Shown: positions 11,595 to 22,499 of the stretch, piece by piece
How the letters are laid out: each line of letters starts with the position of its first letter
Position numbering within the stretch: position 1 is the stretch's first letter
Position numbers and translations under genes: made by a program
NCBI GenBank assembly: GCA_036250195.1
Contig: JAVHZZ010000003.1
Span: 345,528,875-345,592,874 of the forward strand
Origin: Mixophyes australis
Lineage: Eukaryota; Chordata; Amphibia; Anura; Limnodynastidae
Direction: 5' to 3'
DNA: 64,000 nt
The notes under the pieces: generated by a model
The model's input: only the letters and a program-made list of their open reading frames with translations
The model's database searches: none
Told to the model about the DNA's origin: nothing

Positions 11595-12025
11595 TGTAAC
11601 GATACTGGTGGTATTACCTGAAGCCCAATAGCCGAGTAGATATCCAGAGGGTAGTCAGACGTTAGCCGGGTCGGTACACAAGCGGGTAGTCAGACGTTAG
11701 CCTGGTCGGTACACAAGCGGGTAGTCAGACGTTTGCCGGGTCAGTACACAAGCGGGTAGTCACACGTTAGCCGGGTCGGTACACAAGCAGGTAGTCACAG
11801 ATGCAAGGTAGAGTAGCAGGTAGCAGGAGCTGAGCAAGCAGAATACTCAAGCATAGGTCTGAACCAGGAAGTGCCATTTATAGGCCCAAACAGGATACAA
11901 GATCCAAGATGGTTTCTCTTTGATTCCAAACTGGCCATCTTGGATAAGGGCAAATCTAAGGGCAAGTTTGCAAATACAGAGACCTCTAGTGGTCGAAGGG
12001 GCAAGTGTCAAGGTAATTCCTTACA
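11595..12025 (-). repeat. 5' LTR of the chromovirus
   Basis: On the minus strand it begins TGTAAGGAATTACC (12025) and ends CGTTACA (11595), 431 bp. A TATAAA box lies at 11882-11877. The predicted RNA start is the G at 11852, 30 nt downstream, giving U3 12025-11853 and R-U5 11852-11595. Five 35-bp direct repeats (starting 11649, 11684, 11719, 11754 and about 11789) fill much of R-U5. Confidence 0.85.
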
Positions 12026-12030
12026 CAGGT

Positions 12031-12934
12031 AGGCAGATTGGAAGAGATTCTGAGATCTATAATGTGGCTGGGTTCTCTGCAGTTGGCACAGAACTACAAT
12101 GACATCTGCTCTACATTGCAAGGTCCATCATGAACCAGTAGTGGCAGAAGAAAGAAGCCTGGGCAGTGACTGCACTATTCATCTGTATATAAATTTCTGC
12201 TCTGTAATTTTGAGTGTTTGGTGTTAATGTGGTGTGTGGTGTTAATGTGGGTCCTTTAGGTTCCGTTAATAATTTCAGCCTCATTTCCCTACAATGAGTG
12301 GTCTCCATTCTGTACTCCATTCAGCCATGGCTTGTTTCTGATTGTCGGTGAAGGCAGGGTGAATGATAAGAGTAAAGTTGCTTTGTGTTCTTGGTATTCA
12401 TGTTTCTGATTGAAATATAGATAGGTATGAGGGGTGTCTGAAAAGTTTTTAGCTTTAGAATAAAGGGATCCTATAAGCATATATATGTTTATAGTCAGTA
12501 AAAGCAGAAATTCCACAGCCCACTAGATAAATTGTTGCTGTGACTGCGGTAGGAGTAGGCAAATTGTTGTTGTCCACTGCAGGGGAATTTTATGAATGTA
12601 GTGCAAGAGTAGTGTTTGCCCCTCCCTCATATATGTCAAGAGGAAAATGGTTGGGGGACATACAGTTTCTGACAAAAGGAAGAGTGGAGAGGGGATAAGT
12701 ATCCAAAGACCCTCTACCTCTCTTCTACCTGCTCTTGCAGCTTTGAGTACCTGCTGCAGGTGTCTTAAGCTCTGTTGATGCTTGGCTATACCCTGGAATG
12801 TTTTGGGCCCTATTTGGAAAAGGGATAGATACTATTCATCTCCTGAAAAATGAAATCCATTATTTTACCTTTATAAGTAAAAGTGTTTATTAAATTTAAC
12901 CCTTACCATTTATTTAGCCCTCACAGTGCAAAGC
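12031..12934. other. Intergenic stretch, no gene seen
   Basis: Stops in all frames and no recognised repeat. Confidence 0.5.
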
Positions 12935-13249
12935 CTAACATGCAGGGCCGGATTAAACGTAGGGCTTTCTGGGCTATTGCCCAGGGGCCTCGTGCAGCTG
13001 GGGGGGGCCTAAGAAAGATCTGCTTACAGCATTATATATTTATTATTTTATTTTTTTCTATAATGCCAGCTTCTCCACTGCTTAGTGAGGAGGTCTCGTG
13101 AGACTGTGATCTCACGTGACCTGACCATAATAAGCAGTGCAGGGCACCATGCCCGCACTGACAAGGCAAGAAAACAGAGGTACCGCTGGAGCCTGCAGCG
13201 AAGAGCCGGAGAGGAAGAAGACAGCAAGTAGGTAAGTAAAATATATTTG

Positions 13250-13980
13250 GTTGCTGGGAAAGGGTGCAGAGGGGGATGGGATCAGATGGGGTTGGGAGTG
13301 ATATATATATATATATAAATCATTAACTGCCTTGTAATTAACGGCAGAAAAAGTAAGTACTAATTGGAATTTAAAGAAATGCCATAGAAAATACCAGGTG
13401 ATGGTTGTGCTATGTACCTAATACCAAATGAACTAATAAATGGCAATAACTAAAATAAGGTACAAGCACACTCCAATGGTGCAGAGTTCAGTTTTAAATA
13501 ATTGATCATAAATTGTAGTTCAATAAAACACAAAAGAGTCTGCTGCCAAAATCCAAACTCCAAAGATCAAGAAATGTATATGCATCAAATTCAGTTGTTC
13601 CAAATAAAAACAAAATCCGGCATGAAAAGTAACTTGTAATCCTACTATCTCTCTTCACACAGTATTCCCCATATCATTTGTCTGAGACATGCGGGGTATA
13701 AAGAGGAGAGAAAACGTAGTGTAATACTGCTAAAATGTTTTATGAAATCGAAAGACATTTATAAGTTCATTTGGTATTAGGTACATAGCCCAAACATCAC
13801 CTTAAATGGTAGATTTTATGCATTTCTTTGAATTCCAATTAGTACATACCTTTTACTGCCGTTAATTACAAAGGAGTAAAACCTAGGTGAGGTCTCCACT
13901 CACTCAGTATTGATTTATATATATCACTCCCAACCCCATCTAATCCCATCCCCTCCTGCGCCCTTTCCCAGCAACAGAAT
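13250..13980. repeat. Large inverted duplication inside hAT 2
   Basis: The arm at 13250-13437 reappears in reverse complement, with indels, at about 13770-13980. Shared words include GCTGGGAAAGG, CCAACCCCATCT, TTAATTACAAGG-like and ATTTGGTATTAGGTACATAG. The spacer of roughly 330 bp holds nothing I recognise. Confidence 0.75.
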
Positions 13981-14211
13981 ATATTTAAATTATACTTTCT
14001 GGGGGGAACTGAGACAACCTCATAGGGTTTCAGGCAGCAGCCTTATACCCCTTCCCCCTCCCTGCCCAATTGGTTCCAATCTTGTCTATCTATCAGGGGG
14101 TGAAGAGGAGGAGCGGAGCCTCTGAAGGTGATACATTGGGGGGGGCATGTTAGTCATTATGAGGAGGGGAAGAGGACGTGTTAGTCATTATGAGGAGGGG
14201 GAGAGGACGTG

Positions 14212-15262
14212 TGTCACGGTCACTAGGAGTCTTGACCCAGAATTTACCAGATGTAGCTTTACTCACCAGAGGCGCGGAGTCTAACACAGTGGCTGGTCTT
14301 CTCAGGAACTCCCGCAAGGAAGTATGGGTTTTAGCAGCTTCCACTGTGCAGGTCGCGGCCCCCTAAAGAGTATGGTAAATTGACGGATACAGCTATACAC
14401 GATGAGAGCAATGACCTCCTTGAGCTGGGTAGAAGGAAGAATGCCAGGAGAGTAGATAGTCTGAGTAGTAGGAGTTGTACTGACACAGCGAGAATGATGA
14501 CCAGAAGTAACTGGGAATGAGAAGTTCCGCAGTGCCTAGTGTGCAGGTAAACTGTAACAGACGGATACTTCACAGCTGTAGAAAAAGACTATACAGAAGT
14601 CAGCGACTAGCAGATATTACCACAGATGCAAAGTAGAAACTTAGTCCCGGTAATAGATAACATGCAAGGTAGCGTGGAACGATCAACAGCTGACAGGCAT
14701 TACCACTGGAGTGGAGTAGAGACTTGTCCAGATTGAGATAAGATACAGGGTAGCATATAGCGATCTGCGGCTGACGGGTATTACCACTGGCGTGGAGTAG
14801 AGGCTTGTACAGATTGCAGATAAGATACAGGGTAGCATATAGCGAACTGCGGCTGACGGGTATTACCACTGGCGTGTAGTAGAGACTTGTCCATATTGCA
14901 GGTAAGATACAAGGTAGCGTGGAGCAGTCTGCGACTGACAGGTATTTCCACTGGCGTGGAGTAGAGACTTGTCCAGATTGCAGGTAAGCGTCCACAGCAA
15001 ACAGTAACCACGAACAGGAACAGAGAACTCCTTGGTTACCTTAGAGGAATGAGAACCAAGAACAGGCAAAGGTAGTAGGGCAGCAGGTGTCTTAAATAGT
15101 GAGAAGTAATTAATCATCCAATGAGGAGAGAAACAAGGTTTATCAGTCCTATAGGTCTACACATGCACAGACCCCTGGTCAAGATGGCGGACGGCCGTGG
15201 CGCAAGACAGGCGCCGGCAGAGCGATCTTGAACTAGAGAAACTAACAGTCTGGTGAGTGACA
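14212..15262 (-). mobile_element. Solo LTR inserted in the minisatellite
   Basis: A 1051-bp element with TGTCAC...GTGACA ends and an exact 5-bp duplication ACGTG (14207-14211 and 15263-15267). Removing it restores the repeat unit across the junction. TG...CA ends and a 5-bp duplication indicate a solo LTR, probably Ty3/gypsy. A TATTTAAG box on the minus strand near 15095 suggests minus orientation. It contains an 81-82-bp tandem repeat (about 14618-15000). Confidence 0.8.
14618..15000. repeat. 81-82-bp tandem repeat within the solo LTR
   Basis: About five copies, marked by TACCACTGGCGTGGAGTAGA at 14701, 14782, 14864 and 14946 (with variants) and an earlier weaker copy near 14618. The repeat reads open in several minus-strand frames, giving repetitive peptides that I reject as genes. 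Confidence 0.88.
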
Positions 15263-15552
15263 ACGTGTTAGTCAATATGAGGAGGGATAGAGGATGTGTT
15301 AGTCATTATAAGGAGGGGAGAGGACATCTTAGTCATTATGAGGAGGGGGAGAGGATGTGTTAGTCATTATGAGGAGGGGCAGAGGACATGTTAGTCATTA
15401 TGTTGAGGGGGAGAGGACGTGTTAGTCATTATGAGAAGGGGAGAGAACGTCTTAGTCATTATGAGGAGGGGGAGAGGACGTGTTAGTCATTATGAGGAGG
15501 AGAAAGGACGTCTTAGTCATTATGAGGAGGGGGAGAGGACGTTTTAGTCATT

Positions 15553-16125
15553 ATTTTATTATTATTATTATTATTATTAATTTTTATTTATAAGGCGCCA
15601 CTAGGTATCCATAGCGCCGTACAGGGACATACAGAAACACGATACAGGGTGAGACAGCACGGTACAGTTAACAAAAAGCACAGTAACTCGGAAGCTCAAT
15701 GTACAGCTAGATGAAAGGTGAGAGCCCCCAGCGGTGAAGCTAGAGGGGCAGAAGGGCAGGAGGACCTCACGGAGGAGACAAGGAGCTGGAGAGCAGAGTT
15801 AAGGTGGTGGAGAACAGGAGGAGAGGAGGCCCTGCTCGAAGGAGCGTACAATCTAAGGGGAGGGTAGGACGGACAGAGACACAAGGGTAGGAGGAGGAAA
15901 GGGGAGAACGCAGAGAGGGAGAGGGGGGAAAGGGGGAATGACGAGGAGGGAGGCAGGAGTAGGGCAGGATAGGGAGGGTGGTAGGTGGGAGGCTGGAAGG
16001 AGGTTGGTTAGGTGGGGGACTGGAAGGCTTTGAGGAAGAGGTGGGTTTTTAAGGCCCGTTTGAAGCTGGACAAGTTGGGGGATGTTCTGATGGAACGGGG
16101 GAGCTGGGTCCAGTGGAGGGGAGAG
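15553..16125 (-). mobile_element. L2-like LINE 3' end inserted in the minisatellite
   Basis: On the minus strand it starts within the C-terminal coding region (lys-thr-his-leu-phe-like segment near 16045). It passes through a 3' UTR and ends in a GGCGCTATGG...GGCGCC hairpin and a TAA-type microsatellite (15553-15590). It is 5'-truncated and non-functional, and of a different subfamily from the copies at 831, 35890 and 48560. Confidence 0.75.
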
Positions 16126-16303
16126 GACGTGTTAGTCATTAGTCATTATGAGGCGGGGGAGAGGACGTGTTAGTCATTATGAGGAGGGGGAGAGGACGTG
16201 TCCCAGTAATATTGGATTGGGCATATGTCGCTTGACAAATGGGAGCCTCACAGTACCCCTAGCCCAAAGGCCTACAGTCTTTTAGTCCGGCTCTGCTAAC
16301 ATG

Positions 16304-17372
16304 TCGATATAGATTGATTTTAACATGTCACACTTTTTTAAGTTTGTAAATACCCTTAAAGTCAGGCAAATATGTCTGTCACAGAATCATAACACTTTTC
16401 AGGCACACACCATTGCTGTGGCGTGCATCTTGTTGTGTTAAATTTTGAAGTTTCATTGAGGTTTTTAAGTTTTTAATTATGATAACGTTCTTTGTTTTAT
16501 TATGTGCAAGTTGACTTTTATTCAATACAAGCAGACACTTTTACCTGAAAACATTCTATGCCCTCCTCCCTCTCTCTGTTGCTCTCTGTTTTTAATAAGG
16601 GGGAAAAATCCCCAAAGAAACGAGGAATGACGGCTAATATGAAACCACTCCACTAAATTATATCATACAGATTGTACTTTCCTGACAACCATGAGTTCGT
16701 TAACAATATGACAAGGAATATGCTAATTTATGTGTATATTTACATCACATAATATGCAGGCTTAGAGGATTAAATATCAAATTAAAACCAAATAGTATAC
16801 ATTGAGTAGTAAACATTTTACAAATGCCTCATCTTGTGTGGCTCTATATACATTGTTTTATAAAAGGTATTAAATAAAGCCTAACGGTTGATATGAACTC
16901 ACAATAAATATATTTTAATTTATATTTTAATTTCACAACAGATTACTGATCTTTGTCTACTTAAAAGATTTTAAACCTTACATTTTAAAGTGGCAACAAT
17001 ATAAAATGAAGAAACATTCCTGTTATTTATATATATATATATAAAGAGATAATCGACCCATGGTTCAGCACCGGGTCCATGAAGCACGTGAAGGTCCAGA
17101 AACGACCACCAAAAGAGTACAGCTAGACACACAAGTAACTCTAATCGTCCAGACTGATATAAATAATTGCATGTATCATTTAGTGTTTTGGGCAATAAAA
17201 GGCCAATAATGGCCAATCAAATCGGACTGTTAAAATATTCTTATACATCTTTACAAATTTCTATCAATCATAGCCTCTAAAGAGGTCAGAACAATGTGCC
17301 TAGCTTCAAACTGGTCATTTTAGAAACATAATCGCGACTCCTGAGCATACATTTCTGTTACAGAAAAAACAT
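16304..17372. other. Intergenic stretch, no gene seen
   Basis: AT-rich with a short TA run near 17030. Nothing else recognised. Confidence 0.5.
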
Positions 17373-17375
17373 CTG

Positions 17376-17564
17376 GGGGTAAATGTATCATCCTTCCGAT
17401 TTTTTCAACTCGCCGGAAATCGGCGACTTTGCATTGAAAATTTAAAGCGGCGATGGCTTGTAAAGGCAAGTTTGCCTTTACAAGCCATCGCCGCTTTAAA
17501 TTTACAATGCAAAGTCGCCGATTTCCGGCGGGTTGAAAAAATCGGAGGATGATATATTTACCCC
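17376..17564. mobile_element. Foldback MITE, Harbinger-like, CTG duplication
   Basis: A 189-bp near-perfect palindrome with GGGGTAAATGTATCA ends and CTG on both sides (17373-17375 and 17565-17567). The arms of roughly 92 bp differ at only a few positions. It shares an AATTTAAAGCGGCG core with the element at 30699. Confidence 0.8.
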
Positions 17565-17567
17565 CTG

Positions 17568-18983
17568 ATCTTATATGTGTGTCTTACTCAAGTTCCATAA
17601 ATGTCTTTTCTATGTCTATTAAACATAGAAGAATGGAGAAATATCTGATTAGAATACACAAATTAGATAGTTTGTTTGTATGTTATTTTATACTTTGTAT
17701 AAAGATATATAACTGGCCCTGCCTCTTATTAGGACACATGTGAAAGTGAGCCTGCATGCGGATTCTTGCCCTCCCATTTTTGGCAATTGGTGCTTGGTTG
17801 TCAACCATACAAGACTCCTCATTACAGCGTGGAAGTCTCATGTGTTCAATGTTAATGGCTTACTTGTTAACACCATATGGCGGTATAAGATAGAATTGTG
17901 GGTAAGGGAAATAGATAACTGCAAGCCTCTACAAGTCTTTACATTGTGACTTAAAATTCATAAGATGTCAGCTAGCTAAATTGCTTCTTATTAGGAAACA
18001 TTTTCTTCTGTGACTAAATGCTTCCAGGTGTAAAACTATTTAAGATGCTCGCATTATGAAATAATCCTGCATAATTTAAAAAGTGTATTAGTAAAATATA
18101 AATTAATATAAGCTAATATACTAAAAATATATACTAAGACCTCTAATAGAACCTTGGGCAACATTTTGGCCCAGAAGTGTAATTTTCCTTAAATTGTCTC
18201 CTGGATTTTGCACAATGTATTATAATTGCAATTCTAATCACATATTTTAGAGAAGCTCTAAACATTACTGCAAATTATATTTTGTAAAGGACATCAACTC
18301 AAACAAGCTAAAACTATTAACATAATAAAGTAATGTTAAGGGCAAACAAATCAATACAATGAAAAACAGCAACATCCCTCTCTGCTTGTTAAGAAATAGA
18401 TAAAAGTATCATTTTGTGAATGCAGGCAACTGAAAGTCACACAAATAAAAAATCTGGGGAATTGAAAACATGATAAAAAAACATAAAGTTACAAAGAAAC
18501 ATATATTCTTGTTTATATCTTGAAAAATGGTTCCCATGTCCAATTAGAGACCAAAATAACAGCTGTAGAGGCTATTAACAAGGATTGTCAGCATGTCATA
18601 TCCAGGGTATCACTGTAGCACACTGGTTAACTTCTCCAATATCAGAAAATAATTAATAATGCAATGTACTTTAGGCTTTTGATAGACTGAAAGTTTATGT
18701 GGAATTAACATTTGTATTTCAACAGTAAAAATAAAATCTGTATCTATCTCAAAGTGTATGCATCTATCTAATTTATAGTATCCCATTTTCTTATTAATAT
18801 TACAATTATTCTTGATTTATGTCAACATATTAAGTAGCACTGTACATTGACAGGATCATGGAACAAATGGCATGCAATGAGTTAAAACAGAAGGTAAAGA
18901 TCTACCCAAATGTACCCAAGCCAAGAGGAGTGGTTAACAATTGCTACATAAAGTTATAAAATTACAATGTAGCTGTTGGTGGT
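17568..18983. other. Intergenic stretch, no gene seen
   Basis: AT-rich single-copy-looking sequence. No exon, RNA gene or repeat recognised. Confidence 0.5.
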
Positions 18984-18988
18984 GAAAA

Positions 18989-19471
18989 TGTTGTGACTAC
19001 TGCAAGGCAGAAGCACCACCCTACCCAACAAAGCCAACATTCATGATTCGCGACTTTGTGTAGCCACTGATGGTGTGGCATGATTGGAACACGGAGAGAC
19101 AGTCAAAGATGGAGACACGAAAGTTGAACTATTTATTACAGAAATCCCAAGACAGTCAGCTGCAGATACCCAACTGATAATGATCACCGTATATGTCAAC
19201 TGAATCTATATTCAGTTCTGGTTTCACAGAAGACTTTTGCTTCCATGATACACAGCAGTACAATGGTTATCCGCCAGCTTGGGGTAGCCATCTGCTCATT
19301 GCCAAACATAGAGCCAGGACATGACCACAGAAGTTGTGGCGGCAGCTGTTACCACCAAGGAAGCCACAAAGATCACCAGTGGAGGAACAGAGATGGCAAC
19401 AGCAATGACAGTAGAACTCTCTGGGTCGAGCAGCTAAAGTGAGATGGTATTCCACTAGATTTCCACAAACA
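18989..19471 (-). mobile_element. Possible solo LTR
   Basis: The segment has TGTTGTG...CAAACA ends, flanks GAAAA and AAAAA (four of five matching), and an AATAAA on the minus strand near 19135. The evidence is weak, because A-rich flanks match easily. Confidence 0.25.
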
Positions 19472-19476
19472 AAAAA

Positions 19477-20326
19477 ACTATCTGGTTTTATATGGATGTG
19501 AGGACCAATGTAACATTACAGATGCTGTTTGTAGACTATAGTAGACTTTTGTGATTTACAGTCTAGAATAATCTATTTTTCAGTATATTGCAAACTCTCA
19601 ATATAAAAAGGAAGTCCAATTAAGTACTCTGTGAAAGTAACAAAATAATTATCATCCGTGACCGATATATTGCAGTGATACATAAAGAGTGTACACTTTT
19701 AATCTACTGTAAATTACAATATTATAATCCAAGAGTACTGACACTATCACTGCTTGTATCCAGTGTGACACATTAGAATTTAAATATTATATCACTCATG
19801 TCAACTATTACAGTTCAGCTGTTTCTGCCTTTATCTGGCATTATTATTCTGTGGAAACTACTAATATATTTATAATCTGTTTTCAGATTTTTTTGCTTTA
19901 AGGTCAATTTTGTGTCCTAAGCTACTTTGGACAGGCATATGGAAGACCCTCTAGTAAAATCAGTGGTAAGGGGCTACTAAAGGTCAAGATTAAAAAAAAG
20001 CAATTTGTTTTAATTTTTAGTTTTAACTCCAGGACATTTACTGTTATTGGTATAAAAGAGTGTCATTTTTCATTGGTGAGATACACTTTCTATTAAAGTG
20101 TATCTAGCAACTGTTTTTCCTTGCTGTTTACAATGGTTTGCATGGGAAACAATTTAACCCCAAGAGGAGAATTCACATGGAACATTTTCCCTACCATGTC
20201 ATTTTCCCAATATCACTTCAAATTCAAACATCCAGCATGGAGAGTAATTAGTGTTGGACGTTTCACACCCCAATAATGTTAGCAAAATTAAGTGCCTGGA
20301 GTATGTCGCTTATAGTGCTTTCACTG
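19477..20326. other. Intergenic stretch, no gene seen
   Basis: AT-rich. Nothing recognised. Confidence 0.5.
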
Positions 20327-20331
20327 CAATT

Positions 20332-21067
20332 TGTTAGGGTCGCAGCTACTGATAAGCCTTTAGAACGAGCAGTAGAGGTCTTCACATATAGCCACCTTTC
20401 CCATAGAACTATACGCGCTTGCTGGTACTCGGATGTCCATAGGACTTATCTCTATGGTAGTAGAGGCTTATCAGGATAAATGTGGTATAGGATAAGGTAA
20501 CTGGAAGACTGGAGGCGGAGTCTGGGGCCAGACCTGGGTAGCAGTACCATGGCCAGAAGAAGGGTCAGAATACAGGCCGCAGGTCAGGGCTGGCAGCCAT
20601 CAAACAAGTCCAAAACTCAAGCAAAGATCAGGGTCACAGGCAAAACAAGCGATATCCAAAATCCAGGCAAAAGGTCAGGGCAACAGGCAATCAGGCAAAG
20701 TCCAAGAGTTCAGGCAAGGTCACAACGAAGAATCAATCACAATTGTCAGGAAACCAGCAGGTCAGCAACACACAGGTAGCGGACGCTATAACTGACAGGG
20801 AGGCTAAGTTTTCCCTGCCTTAAATACATGGAAGGGCCAATCAGAAACAGGGAGGCACAGGAAGGAAAATTAACCCCAGTGGTGATTTAATTAATTAGGT
20901 GACATTGGGCACGCGCCTGGCTGTCCAGCTGGCTGGGTCGCGGCGGTGAAATGAAGAGCGTCCCGGCCATTGTCATGGTGACGGCCGGGACAAGAACCGG
21001 AAGTTACATCCGGGTCATCATGACAACGGCCGGGACGCAGCCAGGGAGCCGGAGCAAGTCGCAGACA
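20332..21067 (-). mobile_element. Solo LTR, 736 bp
   Basis: The ends are TGTTAGGGTCGCAG and GTCGCAGACA, with an exact 5-bp duplication CAATT (20327-20331 and 21068-21072). A TATTTAAGG box on the minus strand (about 20829-20821) suggests minus orientation. The end near 20940-21060 is GC-rich, with repeated GGCCGGGAC words. Many CAGGCAA/CAGGTCAG words lie at 20560-20760. Short reading frames inside it are not genes. Confidence 0.8.
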
Positions 21068-21072
21068 CAATT

Positions 21073-21758
21073 AGAATGGCTAAGAATAGATGGCATATCT
21101 AAAAGTGGTAGTGCAGCTTTAAATGATTCCATACACTGCAAGCAACAAATTGCATATACAGTTATACACTGGCTCTTTACATGTAAACATTTACATATAT
21201 AAATCACAACTGGACATAGTTTCTGGATACAGTACAATTCACTGTTCTCTGTTTCATGAAACAATAAGGTGGTTTACAAATCATTGTGACTGTACCATCC
21301 TGTATTTGAGTTTGGTAAATAAATCCTCTGGAAAAAATAAATGACTCAATAAGTGACATTAGGCTGGCTATACATCAAGAACCACAAAAGATTTTAACAT
21401 CATTAAACCAGCACTAAGAGCATTGGATTTGTAATGTAAAACATCAGAGTATGAAAGTGTTGTCTGCTATTGTGTAATGAGATGCAGCAAGAACTGTCTC
21501 TCTCCAGTAAGTGTGTTCCTATTCAATTAATTAAACCTGCCAGCTCTGGGGCAAAGAGGTTATCATTTGTTATAAACAATTAGAGATGTGTTTTGTCTGT
21601 TTTAAGATTAAATTCCTGCACATAGATTGAAGGGAAACGATATTAGGTTTACATTTCATAGCAACCGCAAGTAAATCTCGAAAAATATTTGGGTTTGGCA
21701 AATGCCTTGACTAACTCACCTAATTTTTGACCGTGGCAGTGGCCATAGACCGTGGCAG
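21073..21758. other. Intergenic stretch, no gene seen
   Basis: Nothing recognised. Confidence 0.5.
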
Positions 21759-22115
21759 TGGTGGAACTATCATTGGTGCAGCAGGTGCGGTGTACCGGAG
21801 CCCATGGAGATAATAGGGCTTAGAGGGCAATAGCCCGGGGGCCCCACAGGCATAGGGGGCCCCATAGGCATGGCCGGGAAGAGAGGGAAAAAAAATAAAA
21901 AAACGTATCTGTTTATGGCCTCCCCTAGTCTCTGCTGTGCTCTTGATGACGTCACGCTCGTCATTTTCAGTGAGGAGCGCACCGAGAGGAGCCGCGACGG
22001 ACAAGCAAGCAAGAAAGAAAACGAAACAGAAGACGAGAAAACAGAAAAGAAGAAAACAGTAGAGAGAAAGGCAATAGAAAGGTAAGTGAAGTTGAGCAAA
22101 TAGCAGCATAATGGA
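21759..22115. mobile_element. Partial hAT-like element (one end visible)
   Basis: It begins CAGTGGTGGAACTATCATTG. This resembles one end of the small element at 40338-40488, whose rightmost bases are the reverse complement CAATGGTAGTTCCGCCACTG. Inside are a TGACGTCA palindrome (21947-21954), a purine-rich stretch and a GGTAAGT donor-like motif (about 22081). I cannot find the opposite terminus. The Lys/Glu-rich and Phe/Leu-rich reading frames here are low-complexity shadows. Confidence 0.5.
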
Positions 22116-22208
22116 AGTCACAGTCAGAATTAGGGACAGAAGGGAAGCGAAAACAGTATGTTTTATAATGTTTAAACACTGATTTTATTGCAGATAACAA
22201 TAAATATA

Positions 22209-22490
22209 ATCATCATCATCATTTATTTATATAGCACCACTAATTCCGCATCAGCCCCTGCCCCATTAGAGCTTACAGACTAAATTCCCTAACACACACA
22301 CACAGACAGACTAGGGTCAATTTGATAGCAGTCAATTAACCTACCAGTATGTTTTTGGAGTGTGGGAGGAAACCTCAGCACCCGGAAGAAACCCATGCAA
22401 ACACGGGAGAACGTACAAACTCCACACAGATAAGGCCATGGTCAGGAATTGATCTCATGAACCCAGTGCTTTGAGGCAGAGGTGCCCCCA
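22209..22490 (-). mobile_element. V-SINE-like tRNA-derived SINE
   Basis: Reverse-strand copy. The 3' tail (ATG)n plus ATATAAATAAATG-like sequence is at the low end, then the conserved central block with CCGGGTGCTNNGGTTTCCTC-like and TGTGGAGTTTGTACGTTCTC-type words. The diverged tRNA-like head is at about 22440-22490. V-SINEs are known for this strongly conserved central segment. Confidence 0.75.
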
Positions 22491-22499
22491 CGATGGCTT

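Larger units (their letters stand above)
6686..12025 (-). mobile_element. Ty3/gypsy chromovirus (Tf1/sushi-like), degenerate full-length copy
   Basis: A retrotransposon of about 5.3 kb read right to left: 5' LTR (12025-11595), self-priming site (11594-11583), gag with zinc knuckle and start of protease, pol (protease rest, reverse transcriptase, RNase H, integrase, chromodomain), polypurine tract (about 7135-7121), 3' LTR (7119 down to about 6686). The sushi-type Gag, chromodomain-bearing integrase and self-complementary primer site place it in the Tf1/sushi group of chromoviruses, the source group of mammalian PEG10/RTL genes. Frameshifts and several nonsense codons make it inactive. The right flank begins CAGGT, but I cannot find a matching duplication on the left. 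That outer end is therefore uncertain, and the last ~60 bases of the 3' LTR do not align with the 5' LTR. Confidence 0.85.
14118..16205. repeat. 31-bp minisatellite split into three blocks
   Basis: The unit is GTTAGTCATTATGAGGAGGG followed by GGAGAGGACGT. Blocks lie at about 14146-14211, 15263-15552 and 16118-16200, roughly 15 copies in all. The interruptions are the solo LTR and the LINE described separately. The splitting shows that the array predates both insertions. Confidence 0.88.
12943..16295. mobile_element. Non-autonomous hAT-like element 2, with nested insertions
   Basis: The termini are CAGGGCCGGATTAAA (12943) and TTTTAGTCCGGCTCTG (16295), imperfect inverted repeats. The flanks carry the exact 8-bp duplication CTAACATG (12935-12942 and 16296-16303). 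Inside are a large inverted duplication (arms about 13250-13437 and 13770-13980) and a 31-bp minisatellite that is broken by a solo LTR (14212-15262) and a LINE 3' end (15553-16125). No transposase is present. Confidence 0.82.

Noticed and set aside
12026..12030. CAGGT as the target duplication of the chromovirus
   Set aside because: No matching 5-mer at the left end (nearest is CAGAC at 6681-6685), so the duplication is not demonstrated.
14600..15117. Overlapping minus-strand open frames with repeated YLACYL-like peptides
   Set aside because: They come from the 81-82-bp tandem repeat in a solo LTR. Unit lengths not divisible by three and openness in all frames argue against coding.
21720..22121. 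Phe/Leu-rich minus-strand frame of 133 codons and Lys/Glu-rich plus-strand frames
   Set aside because: Opposite strands of the same purine/pyrimidine-biased stretch in a hAT-like element.
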